A stretch of DNA of 64,000 bases from Epilithonimonas mollis (GCF_900142325.1 NZ_FRAM01000001.1:1-64000); one strand, 5' to 3'. Numbered from the stretch's first letter, positions 27,228-36,612 are shown. Numbers and translations are program-made. The notes: a model not told the origin generated them from the sequence alone.

Positions 27228-27608
27228 ATGTCAAAATCAAAAAAAATAATAGTTGTGGACGACAGTCCTGCCATTCTTGATTCTGTAAAACTGATGCTGA
27301 ATATGGAAGGATTCGAAGTATCTAATTATGAAAGAGGTACTGATATGTTTAACTCTTTGATGGAGACTTCTACAAAACCGGATGTCATCCTGATGGATAT
27401 GTGGCTGTCCGGAGAAGACGGAAGGGATATATGCAAAATGATAAAAGCACATCAGGAATTCAAAAACATTCCTGTGGTTATAATGTCTGCAAGCCGTGGA
27501 CTTGGAGATTCTGCTATAGAAAGCGGTGCCATTGATTTTATTCCGAAACCATTCGATCTGGGAGAGATCGTAGAAAAAATAAGATATTATTCCAACGCTT
27601 CCGAATAA
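27228..27608 (+). CDS. Single-domain response regulator
   Basis: 126 residues consisting only of a receiver domain: acidic pair at 11-12 (VVDDS), phospho-acceptor Asp57 in ILMDMWLSGEDG, Ser/Thr in VIMSAS and Lys in FIPKPFD. There is no output domain, so it acts by protein contact or as a relay in a phosphorelay from the PAS kinase encoded just upstream. Confidence 0.93.
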   Translation: MSKSKKIIVVDDSPAILDSVKLMLNMEGFEVSNYERGTDMFNSLMETSTKPDVILMDMWLSGEDGRDICKMIKAHQEFKNIPVVIMSASRGLGDSAIESGAIDFIPKPFDLGEIVEKIRYYSNASE

Positions 27609-27610
27609 TA

Positions 27611-27646
27611 AAAAAGCAGTTTAAAGATTATTTTAAACTGCTTTTT
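27611..27646. terminator. Terminator after the PAS kinase/regulator pair
   Basis: AAAAAGCAGTTTAAA pairs with TTTAAACTGCTTTTT around GATTAT-type loop bases; strong stem followed by T run. It also serves the aldo/keto reductase gene ending at 27667 on the other strand. Confidence 0.9.
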
Positions 27647-27666
27647 TTATCATTATATATATAATT

Positions 27667-28500
27667 TTAGAAATCCACCGTCTCAGGATTGAGACCGGAA
27701 AAACCTGTTTCTTTCAAATTTTTCAAAGCTTTCATATCACTGTCCGATATTTTGAACCTTTCAAAATGTAGATTGCTCTTGATATTTTCAGGATTTTCCG
27801 ATTTGGGCAAAACAATCACGCCGGACTGCAAAGCAAACTGAATACATAAGATTGCCGGAGAAACATTGTACTTTTCTGCGATCCCGTTCAGTTCTTCATC
27901 TTTCAGCAATCTTCCGGAACCAAGCGGACTCCACGCTTCTATTGCTATTCCTTCCTCTTTACAAAACTCTACCACTTCATGCTGAACATGACCTGGATGA
28001 AACTCTATCTGGTTAACAGCCGGTATCACATCCGAGGTTTCCAAAAGTGCCTGCAGCTGAGGCAGCATAAAGTTGCTCACGCCAATTGCTTTTACCACGC
28101 CGGATTTATACGCCTCTTCCATCGCTTTCCATGTTTCAGCATTGATTTCTTTCCAGTTGTTAAACTGTTTGGCATTTGCCGGCCAATGGATCAGCAGCAG
28201 ATCCAGATAATCTGTTTTCAGCTTTTTCAAAGACTGCTCGAGAGACTGTTTTACACCTTCAGAGCTTCTGTTGCTGTTCCAGACTTTTGTGGTGAGAAAT
28301 AGTTCTTTCCGGTCAACGCCAGATTCGGCAATTGCCTCTCCTATCTCTTCTTCGTTGCCATAGATATCTGCTGTGTCGATATGCGTATATCCGGCTTCTA
28401 AAGCAATCTTTATAGTTTTCTGAACACTTTCCGTTGTCTGCCACGTTCCGAACCCTATTTCAGGGATTTCGGTGCCGTTATTTAAAATTACCTTTTTCAT
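27667..28500 (-). CDS. Aldo/keto reductase
   Basis: 277 residues starting at MKKVILNNGTEIPEIGFGTWQ. It has the AKR catalytic set: Asp/Tyr in GYTHIDTADIYGNEEEIG, Lys in LFLTTKVWN and His in LLIHWP. GVSNF and the NADPH-binding QFALQSGVIVLPKS are also present. This places it with the AKR5-type (2,5-diketo-gluconate reductase-like) enzymes that reduce small aldehydes and ketones with NADPH. The longer open frame back to 28530 has no support. Substrate unknown. Confidence 0.92.
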   Translation of the reverse strand: MKKVILNNGTEIPEIGFGTWQTTESVQKTIKIALEAGYTHIDTADIYGNEEEIGEAIAESGVDRKELFLTTKVWNSNRSSEGVKQSLEQSLKKLKTDYLDLLLIHWPANAKQFNNWKEINAETWKAMEEAYKSGVVKAIGVSNFMLPQLQALLETSDVIPAVNQIEFHPGHVQHEVVEFCKEEGIAIEAWSPLGSGRLLKDEELNGIAEKYNVSPAILCIQFALQSGVIVLPKSENPENIKSNLHFERFKISDSDMKALKNLKETGFSGLNPETVDF

Positions 28501-28627
28501 TATTAAAAAATTTGATTTTCCAAAAGCCAAAATTACGCCATCAATATGAGCCGGGAAAATAATTTGACTTATGGATAATTCAAAAAATAATAATGATTCC
28601 TGCGATGATATTTCCTAAATTTGAAGT

Positions 28628-29353
28628 ATGGAAAAAAAGGAATTCGGATTGCTTGGGAAAAATATTTCTTATTCATTCTCAAAAAAATATTTTGAGGAAA
28701 AATTCAGAAAATTATTTTTAAAAAATCATTCTTACAACTTCTTTGATATCGCTGAAATCGAGAGTTTTAATTCAATCGCAAGCAATCAAAAATTAGTTGG
28801 GATGAATGTCACAATCCCTTACAAACAAGCTGTTATTCCGTTTCTTGATGAACTGAGCGCCGAAGCTTTACAAATTGGTGCTGTGAATTGCATCAGTTTC
28901 CAAAACGGAAAAAAAACCGGTTACAATACGGATGCTTTTGGCTTTGAGAAAACATTACTCATTAACAAAAAAGAATATCACAAAAAAGCTTTGATTCTTG
29001 GCGATGGCGGCGCGGCAAAAGCTGTGAGATATATCCTTGAAAAACATAATATCGAACACAAAACCGTTTCCAGAAAATCTGAAATCAATTTTGAAAATCT
29101 ATCGGAAGATCTGGTAAAAGATTCATTATTGATTATCCAGACTACACCAGTCGGAACTTTCCCAAATGTGGATGAATCGGTTCCGTTTCCTTTTGAAGGA
29201 ATTACCGATAAACATTATGTGATTGATCTGATTTATAATCCCGCAGAAACTGCTTTCTTGAAAAAATCGGCAGAAAAAGGCGCAACTACGCTAAACGGGT
29301 TTTATATGCTGGAACAGCAGGCGGAAAAAGCCTGGCAGATTTGGAACAGTTGA
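28628..29353 (+). CDS. aroE: Shikimate dehydrogenase
   Basis: 241 residues, a little shorter than E. coli AroE. N-terminal FGLLGKNISYSFSKKYF gives the substrate Ser-x-Ser region in slightly changed form. GMNVTIPYKQAV carries the catalytic Lys, NTDAFGF the catalytic Asp, and LILGDGGAAKAVRYIL the NADP-binding loop. It reduces 3-dehydroshikimate in aromatic amino acid synthesis. A TAAATTTG box sits only 5 bases before the ATG, so the transcript would have almost no leader. Confidence 0.92.
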   Translation: MEKKEFGLLGKNISYSFSKKYFEEKFRKLFLKNHSYNFFDIAEIESFNSIASNQKLVGMNVTIPYKQAVIPFLDELSAEALQIGAVNCISFQNGKKTGYNTDAFGFEKTLLINKKEYHKKALILGDGGAAKAVRYILEKHNIEHKTVSRKSEINFENLSEDLVKDSLLIIQTTPVGTFPNVDESVPFPFEGITDKHYVIDLIYNPAETAFLKKSAEKGATTLNGFYMLEQQAEKAWQIWNS

Positions 29354-29354
29354 T

Positions 29355-29840
29355 TTAAAGATAATTTTCAATGATTTTCCAACTCTCCAATTTCTCCTCA
29401 AATTTGATAGTATGAAGCGGACTTGTAGACGGCAAAACCAGAATCGGGATTTTAAAATCCTTACCCATAATTTTGATGAGATTCTTATACGATTTTTGTC
29501 CGTTGCAGAAAATCGTTTTGACATTTGGATGATTATCAATTAGCTCTGGAATATTGTTATCAATTTCATTCCTGATTTCGGTGTCCAGGCTGCCTTTTCG
29601 TTCACAACTTTCGATGACATCCCAAAGTGCAATTTTGTTCTTTTTCAGTAACGCTATTTTTCGCTTATAATCCGATGAGAACTCTTCATCAAAAAGATGA
29701 AACATGATTTTCCAGAACTGATTCTGCGGATGGGCATAATATTGCTGCATTTCCAGAGATTTAACCCCTGGAACAGAGCCGAGAATCAGGATTTCTGATT
29801 GCTCATCAACAATCGCCGGAAAAGAAGTGATTCTGCTCAT
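29355..29840 (-). CDS. DNA-deoxyinosine (hypoxanthine) glycosylase, UDG family 6
   Basis: 161 residues. GSVPGVKSLEMQQYYAHPQNQFWKIM is the signature of the HDG branch of the uracil-DNA glycosylase superfamily, with Asn/Phe-Trp that line the base pocket. KIALWDVIESCERKGSLD and a C-terminal LPSTSPLH (the second loop motif) follow. It would excise hypoxanthine arising from adenine deamination. It overlaps the PBP4-like gene by one base (TAATG), so the two are co-transcribed. Confidence 0.88.
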   Translation of the reverse strand: MSRITSFPAIVDEQSEILILGSVPGVKSLEMQQYYAHPQNQFWKIMFHLFDEEFSSDYKRKIALLKKNKIALWDVIESCERKGSLDTEIRNEIDNNIPELIDNHPNVKTIFCNGQKSYKNLIKIMGKDFKIPILVLPSTSPLHTIKFEEKLESWKIIENYL

Positions 29841-31210
29841 TATTTCAAATTATCCAAAACTTTGAACAAAGCATTGCCGATACTTCCGCCCTGGTAATTA
29901 TTAAGAATAATTGAGAAAATATAATTCTTACCATTTTTAGAAGTCTGATAACCTGCAAAGGATTTGCTGTCTTTGATGGTTCCGCTTTTCATTTTGATCC
30001 CATTTTGTGTAGGAAAGCCTTCATAAAAGGCATCAAACCAACTTTGCTTTTTAGCATAAAGCAAAGCTTGTACCTGCGCTTTTGCCGAAACATAATTCTG
30101 TGGTGATAGTCCGCTTCCGTCGGCAAAGTTGATCATCGCCGGGTTGATTCCTTTTGACTTCCAGAAGTCTTTCAGAACATCGACACCGGTCTCAAAATTT
30201 GGATTATTCCGCTTTTCTTTTGCCATTGTTTTGATCAGCGTTTCTCCGTACAGATTGATGCTTTTTCTTAAAAACCAGTAAATGATTTTATCCAGTGTCG
30301 GTGATTTATATTCGAAAATCTTATTCTGAATAGGTGCTTTTGAGACCGTTTTTCCGGTAATCTTTTCATTATAATAGGTGGTTGTCTTCCCTGAAATAGA
30401 AATACTGTTATCTTCAAGCAATTTTGTGATTTCGACAGCTAACTGCATGGGTGGATTGGGTGTTGATCCGGAAACGGTGGTCACTTTTCCGGCAGGTAAC
30501 ATTCCATTAATCATTGCCGTCTCGGAATGTGGCGCAGTGAAAATCAAACTCTGATCAGAACTGCCACCGGTTTTCAATTCATTGATCCAATTGATACTTT
30601 CCAAATCGTAGGAAAAACTTTTGAACTGATTCCCATTGATATTGATATCAAACTGATTTTCCCTCCAGTTCACACCAAAAGTGCCAGCTCCGTAATAATT
30701 CCCCAAATCGTTCCAAGGCCAACCTCCGGGTGTGCTTTGAAAATCGAAATAAGAATCATCCACAATCAGATTGCCCGATATTTTTTTGATTCCAGCTTTC
30801 TTAATAGCCTCTAATAACTGCTGTTTAAAGTTTTCTGGTTTATAGTTCTCATAACGCCAGGTTCCAAGCGTTGGATCACCGTTGGAAGCGATATACAAAT
30901 CGCCATCGAGGTTGCCATTAGATATCTTCCCGGAATATGAAGCTGTAGTTTTGAACTGATAATTCTTCCCTAGGGTTTCCAAAGCTGCAGCTGACGTGAA
31001 AATCTTCTGCGTACTGGCTGTAGAAAGCCCTTTGCTCCCATTATATTCATAAACCAGGTTTCCGTTCTCATCCGAAACATAGAACGAAAGATTGGCTGAC
31101 AAAGCGTTGGGAGTTGACATCATTTCTTTAACAGACTTGTCCAACTGATCAGAAACCGATTGTGAGAAAACAATTTGAGAAAACAATATAATAATGAGAA
31201 GTCTCTTCAT
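29840..31210 (-). CDS. dacB: D-alanyl-D-alanine carboxypeptidase/endopeptidase, PBP4 type
   Basis: About 456 residues from the Met at 31210, which gives a signal peptide (MKRLLIIILFSQIVFS). The SxxK motif is STQK in GLSTASTQKIFTSAAALETLG, a second-motif region is FADGSGLSPQN, and KSGT in IKMKSGTIKDSKSFAG takes the place of KTG. The large insert between motifs is as in class C PBP4 enzymes. It cleaves peptidoglycan stem peptides in the periplasm. The upstream frame to 31249 breaks the signal peptide and was not used. Confidence 0.9.
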   Translation of the reverse strand: MKRLLIIILFSQIVFSQSVSDQLDKSVKEMMSTPNALSANLSFYVSDENGNLVYEYNGSKGLSTASTQKIFTSAAALETLGKNYQFKTTASYSGKISNGNLDGDLYIASNGDPTLGTWRYENYKPENFKQQLLEAIKKAGIKKISGNLIVDDSYFDFQSTPGGWPWNDLGNYYGAGTFGVNWRENQFDININGNQFKSFSYDLESINWINELKTGGSSDQSLIFTAPHSETAMINGMLPAGKVTTVSGSTPNPPMQLAVEITKLLEDNSISISGKTTTYYNEKITGKTVSKAPIQNKIFEYKSPTLDKIIYWFLRKSINLYGETLIKTMAKEKRNNPNFETGVDVLKDFWKSKGINPAMINFADGSGLSPQNYVSAKAQVQALLYAKKQSWFDAFYEGFPTQNGIKMKSGTIKDSKSFAGYQTSKNGKNYIFSIILNNYQGGSIGNALFKVLDNLK

Positions 31211-31444
31211 TTCTGATTTTTTATCAAAACTAAGGATTTTCATGTACAATTGAAAAACATTTATAATATGTGAAAAAATATGTCCAAGATATAACCAACT
31301 GGTAAAATTCTTTTAAAGTTGTGAAATTTAAATTCGATTAAGAATGGCTCCTTATATATGTAACAACAATTAAATTCGTGTTAAAAATACCTGCTCTCTA
31401 TATCAAGAAAATCTAATTATTTAACTTTACATTAAAATTGAAAG

Positions 31445-32080
31445 ATGCCGAAGAAGAACCGCAAAAAAGAAGAATTATACAATGTCATCACCCACGGTTT
31501 TGGTATTGTCCTGTCCGTTGTTGCTTTGATTCTGATGATTTATTATTCTGTAGTCAGCAAAAGCGGAATTGCTTTAGCATCGTCTTTGGTGTTTGGCCTT
31601 AGCCTGTTAGCACTCTATTCTGCATCCACTATTTATCACGCTGTTTATAAGCTCCGATGGAAAAAGATCTGTCAGAAAATCGACCATCTCAGCATTTATC
31701 TTCTCATTGCCGGCACCTATACTCCCATCGCTCTGCTCGGACTGAAAGGTGTCTGGGGCTGGAGTATGTTCGGCGTGATCTGGGGACTAGCCATCATCGG
31801 ATTTATTTTCAAATTTTCACCGCTGAGACGCAATGAAAAAATCTCATTATCCCTTTACGCCCTTATGGGCTGGATTGCCCTGGTTGCGATTAAACCAATG
31901 ATAGAAAACCTTTCCACCGGCGCATTGACATTGATTATTCTGGGTGGGTTATGCTATACTTTCGGGATTTATTTTTATGCCAAAGACCGTAAACCGTTTT
32001 ACCATCCTATCTGGCATCTGTTTGTTTTAGGAGGAAGCATCATGCATTTTTGCGCTATTTTCTTTTTTATCCTGCCGTAA
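31445..32080 (+). CDS. Hemolysin III / PAQR family membrane protein
   Basis: 211 residues with seven membrane segments. The family pattern is clear: ELYNVITHGFGIVLSVVALILM, SASTIYHAVY, KIDHLSIYLLIAGTYTPIALLGL and a C-terminal HPIWHLFVLGGSIMHFCAIFFFI, with the His and Asp residues that bind zinc in PAQR proteins. The family is called hemolysin III, but hemolysis is not established for most members; a hydrolase role is proposed. Confidence 0.92.
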   Translation: MPKKNRKKEELYNVITHGFGIVLSVVALILMIYYSVVSKSGIALASSLVFGLSLLALYSASTIYHAVYKLRWKKICQKIDHLSIYLLIAGTYTPIALLGLKGVWGWSMFGVIWGLAIIGFIFKFSPLRRNEKISLSLYALMGWIALVAIKPMIENLSTGALTLIILGGLCYTFGIYFYAKDRKPFYHPIWHLFVLGGSIMHFCAIFFFILP

Positions 32081-32229
32081 AACACAAAAATATTAAGCAT
32101 ACAAATCCATAAAAGAAATCTGCAGCTTTATCTTTTATAACTTTTATGGTTTTAATTTAAGCTTAAGAATCAGCTTTTCAAAGCCAAATAGTGATTCTTT
32201 AGTTTATTAACTTAAATAATCACACCTAG

Positions 32230-33138
32230 TCAGAATAACAATTCTATGATCTGAAACCAAATTCCTGTTGTCGCAAATCCGACTATAATGCTGATGCCTA
32301 TAATCAGATTAATAAGCTTGGTGTTCAGCCGGAATTGTTCGGCAATAATGCTGGAAGTGATTACCGTTGGCATTGCAGCTTCGAAGATACTTATTTTTGC
32401 AACATCGCCTTTGACCCCGAAAACAAGTGCCAATATCAATACAAAAGCCGGTGCTAAAATCAACTTGTAAAGCATCGACACCGAAATCTGTGGCATCAGT
32501 TTTTTCCATCCGTTGAACTTCAGCTGAAGGCCTACCGAAAACAAGGCTAACGGCGCAACAGTCCCGGCCAGTTTATCAAAAAAGGGTTCAGCAAAATCAA
32601 GACTGATGAATTGAGATAATACCAATGCGCTGATACATCCCAGAAATGGGGGGAACGTGAAAAGCCGTTTCAATATAAATTTAGTTTCTACTTTCCCTGT
32701 CTTGCTGCCACCTTTCAAAGCAGCTATAATTCCCATGGTGGAAAGCATCACAAACATCATCTGATCACAGATGATGGCAATGCTCAGATATTTTTCTCCA
32801 TAAAATGCAGCGATCAAAGGAAATCCAATAAACGACGTATTGCTGTAGCCACTGGCCAGTTCCATAGTGCTTCTGGACCGGGCGGAATAGTTTTTTGCCC
32901 CGCTGTAAAACAGCATGAAAATCCAGCTTCCCACTGCGATCACGACTGTGCTGACAATCGGGAAAAGCATCTCCAGAGACCAGTCAACTTTTGGTAAATA
33001 TTTGAATGAAACCGCAGGTAATGCAAGATAAAGAATCCAGGTATTGATACCCTTATGCGCTTCCGGATGGATGGTTTTCGTAGACTTGAAAATCATTCCG
33101 GCAATAATGCAAACAGCTATCAATACAAAATTTGTCAT
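32230..33138 (-). CDS. Auxin efflux carrier (AEC) family transporter
   Basis: 302 residues with about ten membrane helices in two bundles. N-terminal FVLIAVCIIAGMIFKSTK and NTSFIGFPLIAAFYGEKYL (conserved Asn-Pro region) in the first half, FEAAMPTVITSSIIAEQF in the second half, are typical of AEC/YfdV permeases. Bacterial members carry organic anions such as malate. The substrate is not evident. Confidence 0.9.
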   Translation of the reverse strand: MTNFVLIAVCIIAGMIFKSTKTIHPEAHKGINTWILYLALPAVSFKYLPKVDWSLEMLFPIVSTVVIAVGSWIFMLFYSGAKNYSARSRSTMELASGYSNTSFIGFPLIAAFYGEKYLSIAIICDQMMFVMLSTMGIIAALKGGSKTGKVETKFILKRLFTFPPFLGCISALVLSQFISLDFAEPFFDKLAGTVAPLALFSVGLQLKFNGWKKLMPQISVSMLYKLILAPAFVLILALVFGVKGDVAKISIFEAAMPTVITSSIIAEQFRLNTKLINLIIGISIIVGFATTGIWFQIIELLF

Positions 33139-33173
33139 TAATATATAATTTAAAATTCAAATCTAAGGATTTA

Positions 33174-33206
33174 AAAAAAGCCCTTCAGATAAATGAAAGG
33201 CTTTAA
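33174..33206 (-). terminator. Terminator after the T9SS protein gene
   Basis: AAAGCC...TTCA and TGAA.GGCTTT form a stem with a mismatch, flanked by A/T runs on both sides. It lies between the genes ending at 33227 and starting at 33138. Confidence 0.6.
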
Positions 33207-33226
33207 AAATCATATTTTTTTAAATA

Positions 33227-34108
33227 TTATTTTTTGATAAACTTGTGAGAAGTAGAACCTTCTGCAGTGTTTACTTTTAATACGTAAGTTCCATTCTGTA
33301 ATGATTTAACATCAACTTTAGAATCTACAACTGCAGGCGAAGCAACAAGCTTACCAGTCATGTCATAAACCTCTGCGGAATTAACTCTTTGGTTGATTGT
33401 CAAATAATCAGTAGTCGGGTTTGGATAAACAGAAACAGATTTTTTGTTCACATCTGAAACTGCCAAAACATTACCTACAACTTTGAAATCATCAACCAAC
33501 AAAGCGAATTGATCATCAGAAACACACTGTATAGCGATATATACATCTTTATCTTTGTAAGCATCAAGGTTAAACGTATATTCAGCATATTCAACGATAG
33601 GATCAGTAACAATAACAGCTGTATTCACTTTAGTAAAGCTAGCTGTATTGGTATCAGTTGTTGAAACCAAAACATTAAACTTTTCTTCTCCGTATAGCTC
33701 ATTGATAGGCTTTGCCCAGAATGATAATACGTTATCAGAGCTTCCTAATTTAATTTTAGGGCTGATTAACCAGTCATTATTCCAAGGTGAAGATACAGCA
33801 TTAAAACAAGCCATCACTTTGTCGCCTGTATTGGCATCAAACTGTGTACTAGTAGGAACTGTAGGTGTAATCCCTTGTTTGTTGAAAACGATAAACGCTT
33901 TTGGAATGGATTGGTTTGGAAAATCAGACCCATTAATTTTGTAAGAATTTTTTCCATCCAAATCTCTAAGAGTCCAGTTTCCAACTGTACCGGTTGTATA
34001 TGCAAAATCAGTATAAGTCTCGAAGCTATCTTCGAAAATAACAGTTTGCGCATTCATTGAATTGAAAGCCAATGCTAAAGCACCAGCAAAAAGTAGTTTT
34101 TTAATCAT
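33227..34108 (-). CDS. T9SS-secreted protein with choice-of-anchor J domain
   Basis: 293 residues. Signal peptide MIKKLLFAGALALAFNSMNAQ, then one cleaved-adhesin/choice-of-anchor J domain (ESFETY...GNWTLRDLDG...WLISPKIKLGSSDNVLSFWAKPIN...LLVDDFKV), and a C-terminal sorting tail (KSVSVYPNPTTDYLTI...LQNGTYVLKVNTAEGSTSHKFIKK). The tail routes it through the type IX system to the outside. Function of the domain is likely carbohydrate or surface binding. Confidence 0.93.
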   Translation of the reverse strand: MIKKLLFAGALALAFNSMNAQTVIFEDSFETYTDFAYTTGTVGNWTLRDLDGKNSYKINGSDFPNQSIPKAFIVFNKQGITPTVPTSTQFDANTGDKVMACFNAVSSPWNNDWLISPKIKLGSSDNVLSFWAKPINELYGEEKFNVLVSTTDTNTASFTKVNTAVIVTDPIVEYAEYTFNLDAYKDKDVYIAIQCVSDDQFALLVDDFKVVGNVLAVSDVNKKSVSVYPNPTTDYLTINQRVNSAEVYDMTGKLVASPAVVDSKVDVKSLQNGTYVLKVNTAEGSTSHKFIKK

Positions 34109-34181
34109 AATTATTTTTTTTGAATTAAACTTAGGTCAAAATTAATGATTTTTCTCTAAATATTTAAACATTCATTTTAAA

Positions 34182-34212
34182 TTGTCGCTTTAAAATGCTT
34201 ATCGTAAATTTG
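34182..34212 (+). promoter_or_regulatory. Bacteroidota-type promoter for pruA
   Basis: TAAATTTG at 34205-34212 fits TAnnTTTG; a TTG at 34182-34184 lies 23 bases upstream, in range for the -33 element. This places the transcript start near 34218, which agrees with the start codon I chose at 34233 and rules out the in-frame codon at 34212. Confidence 0.5.
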
Positions 34213-34232
34213 TGGAAATTAAAATTAAATTT

Positions 34233-35858
34233 ATGTCTAAAGCCATTTCTCAAGTGCCTTTTGCACAAAATGAACCTGTAAATTCCTATGCTCCAGGTTC
34301 TGACGAGGTAAAAAGCCTGATTACCACCTATAAAAAAATGTGGAAAGAAAAAACCGAAATCCCAATGGTAATCGGTGGAAAAGATATTAAAACTGATAAA
34401 AAGGTACAACTTAGTTCGCCCCAGGATCATCAGCATGATTTCGGATTCTATTATGAAGGCGACATGTCTCACGTTGACCTAGCCATAGAATCTGCCCTTG
34501 CAGCAAAATCAAAGTGGAATGCACTAGGCTGGGAACACAGAGCTGCAATTTTCCTGAAGGCTGCAGATCTTTTGGCCGGACCATACAGAGATGTTATCAA
34601 CGCAGCTACAATGATCGGTCAATCCAAAAATGTTCATCAGGCTGAGATTGATGCAGCTTGTGAATTCATTGATTTCCTGCGTTTCAATGTAGAATTTATG
34701 ACAGAGCTTTATGCGGAGCAACCTGTTTCTGATGCAGGAATCTGGAATCGTGTAGAGTACAGACCCCTCGAAGGCTTTTGCTTTGCGGTGACGCCTTTCA
34801 ACTTTACAGCCATCTCCGGAAACCTGCCGGCTTGTATGGCCATGATGGGAAATGTTGTGGTTTGGAAACCATCTGACAAACAGGTTTATTCAGCAAAAGT
34901 AATCATGGACGTTTTGAAAGAAGCCGGACTTCCGGATGGCGTTATCAATATGATTTTTACTGACGGGAAAGAAACTGCTGAGAAAATTTTAGCGCATCCA
35001 GACTTTGCAGGCCTTCATTTTACAGGTTCTACAAAGGTTTTCCAAGGCATGTGGAAAATGATTGGTGATAATATTCACAACTATAAATCTTACCCAAGAA
35101 TCGTTGGTGAAACTGGAGGAAAAGACTTCGTAATGGTTCATCCTTCAGCGAATGTTGAAGCCGTTGCCACAGGTTTGGTAAGAGGAGCTTTTGAATATCA
35201 AGGACAAAAATGTTCCGCAGCATCCAGAGCTTATGTTCCAAAATCACTTTGGAATGAAGTAAAAGCTGTAATGGAAGCTCAAATCAAAACGATTAAAATT
35301 GGTTCTCCTGAAGATCCTTCCAATTTCATAAATGCGGTTATTGATAAAAATTCTTTCGAGAAATGCAAAGGTTATATTGACAGAGCGGAAGCTTCAAACG
35401 ACGCCAACGTCATCATCGGTGGAAAATATGACGATAAAAAAGGATGGTTCGTGTATCCAACAGTGATTGAAACCATCAATCCTTATTACGAAAGTATTGT
35501 TGAGGAAATCTTCGGTCCAATCCTGACTGTTTACGTTTACGAAGACGAAAACTGGAAAGACACCCTGAAATTGGTTGATACTTCAACACAATATTCTTTG
35601 ACCGGTTCTATTTTCGCACAAGACAGATATGCGATTGACGAAGCTTACAAAGCTTTGGAAAATGCTTCCGGAAACTTCTACATCAATGACAAACCAACGG
35701 GCGCAGTTGTTGGACAACAGCCTTTCGGAGGTTCCAGAGCGTCCGGAACCAATGATAAAGCAGGTTCTAAAATGAATTTGACGCGTTGGGTGTCTGTAAG
35801 AAGTATCAAGGAAACTTTTGTCTCTCCAAAAGATTACAAATATCCATATTTAGGATAA
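34233..35858 (+). CDS. pruA: L-glutamate gamma-semialdehyde dehydrogenase (1-pyrroline-5-carboxylate dehydrogenase)
   Basis: 541 residues from MSKAISQVPFAQNEPV. Aldehyde dehydrogenase fold with VVWKPSDKQVYSAKVIMDVL (cofactor), FTGSTKVFQGMWKMIG, the catalytic Glu in GETGGKDFVMVH, catalytic Cys in YQGQKCSAASRAYVP and C-terminal PTGAVVGQQPFGGSRASGTNDKAG. The length and these blocks match P5C dehydrogenase (long form). It oxidises glutamate semialdehyde from proline or arginine breakdown to glutamate. Proline dehydrogenase lies 3 kb away on the other strand. Confidence 0.95.
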   Translation: MSKAISQVPFAQNEPVNSYAPGSDEVKSLITTYKKMWKEKTEIPMVIGGKDIKTDKKVQLSSPQDHQHDFGFYYEGDMSHVDLAIESALAAKSKWNALGWEHRAAIFLKAADLLAGPYRDVINAATMIGQSKNVHQAEIDAACEFIDFLRFNVEFMTELYAEQPVSDAGIWNRVEYRPLEGFCFAVTPFNFTAISGNLPACMAMMGNVVVWKPSDKQVYSAKVIMDVLKEAGLPDGVINMIFTDGKETAEKILAHPDFAGLHFTGSTKVFQGMWKMIGDNIHNYKSYPRIVGETGGKDFVMVHPSANVEAVATGLVRGAFEYQGQKCSAASRAYVPKSLWNEVKAVMEAQIKTIKIGSPEDPSNFINAVIDKNSFEKCKGYIDRAEASNDANVIIGGKYDDKKGWFVYPTVIETINPYYESIVEEIFGPILTVYVYEDENWKDTLKLVDTSTQYSLTGSIFAQDRYAIDEAYKALENASGNFYINDKPTGAVVGQQPFGGSRASGTNDKAGSKMNLTRWVSVRSIKETFVSPKDYKYPYLG

Positions 35859-35876
35859 TTTTAAAATAAATTAAGT

Positions 35877-35948
35877 CAAAATGTCATTTTGCAGGAATCT
35901 AAATGCCAGTTATATTAATTGGCTCGGTTCTTTCAGAATGACATTTTG
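35877..35948. repeat. Paired inverted copies of a TGTCATTCTGAAAGAA-type repeat
   Basis: CAAAATGTCATTTTG at the left and CAGAATGACATTTTG at the right are inverted copies (one mismatch) about 45 bases apart, enclosing TCTAAATGCC...GGTTCTTT. A third copy occurs at 36592. This dispersed unit is common between flavobacterial genes. Confidence 0.7.
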
Positions 35949-35974
35949 TATTTTGATAACCCAAATCTCAGACA

Positions 35975-36580
35975 ATGAAAAAAGCCCTTATTATAGTTGA
36001 TGTTCAAAATGATTTCTGCGAAGGTGGCGCTTTGGCCGTTCCGGAAGCTAACAGCATCATTCCCTATATCAATCTTCTGATGGAAGAGAATGAATATGAC
36101 GAAATCATTTTGACTCAAGACTGGCATCCTGCCAATCATAAAAGTTTTGCTTCCAATAATGGAAAGAATGTAGGCGAAACTATTTCACTCAATGGCGTTC
36201 CGCAGTTTATGTGGCCGGACCATTGTGTTCAGGGAACTTTTGGAGCAGAGTTTCATAAAGATCTGAATCGTGATAAAGTCACACACATCATTCAGAAAGG
36301 AAAAAATGTGGAGATTGACAGCTACAGCGGTTTTCAGGATAACAATCACTTTATGAAAACAGGATTGGAGGATTTCCTGAAATATCACGATATTCAGTTA
36401 GTTGAGATTGTTGGATTGGCTTTGGATTATTGTGTAAAATTCACTGCGATTGATGCTTTTAATGCTGGATTTATTACTTGTCTACATTTCAATGGAACAA
36501 AAGCTGTGAATGTAAAACCTGATAGCGCAAGGAACACGATTTATGATTTAGCTGAGAAAGGAATTACTATTTTAGCTTAA
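35975..36580 (+). CDS. pncA: Nicotinamidase / pyrazinamidase
   Basis: 201 residues. Catalytic triad Asp9 (VDVQNDF), Lys108 (IQKGKN) and Cys153 (LALDYCVKFTA); metal site Asp49 and His51 in TQDWHP and His83 in WPDHCVQGTFGAEFH. This is the canonical isochorismatase-type nicotinamidase, which converts nicotinamide to nicotinate in NAD salvage. It is flanked on both sides by copies of the same dispersed repeat, so it is probably transcribed alone. Confidence 0.95.
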   Translation: MKKALIIVDVQNDFCEGGALAVPEANSIIPYINLLMEENEYDEIILTQDWHPANHKSFASNNGKNVGETISLNGVPQFMWPDHCVQGTFGAEFHKDLNRDKVTHIIQKGKNVEIDSYSGFQDNNHFMKTGLEDFLKYHDIQLVEIVGLALDYCVKFTAIDAFNAGFITCLHFNGTKAVNVKPDSARNTIYDLAEKGITILA

Positions 36581-36591
36581 AAAAGAATCTC

Positions 36592-36612
36592 TTTGTCATT
36601 CTGAAAGAATTT
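36592..36612 (+). repeat. Third copy of the TGTCATTCTGAAAGAA repeat
   Basis: TTTGTCATTCTGAAAGAATTT, 12 bases after the pncA stop, same word as in the inverted pair upstream of pncA. Confidence 0.6.
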
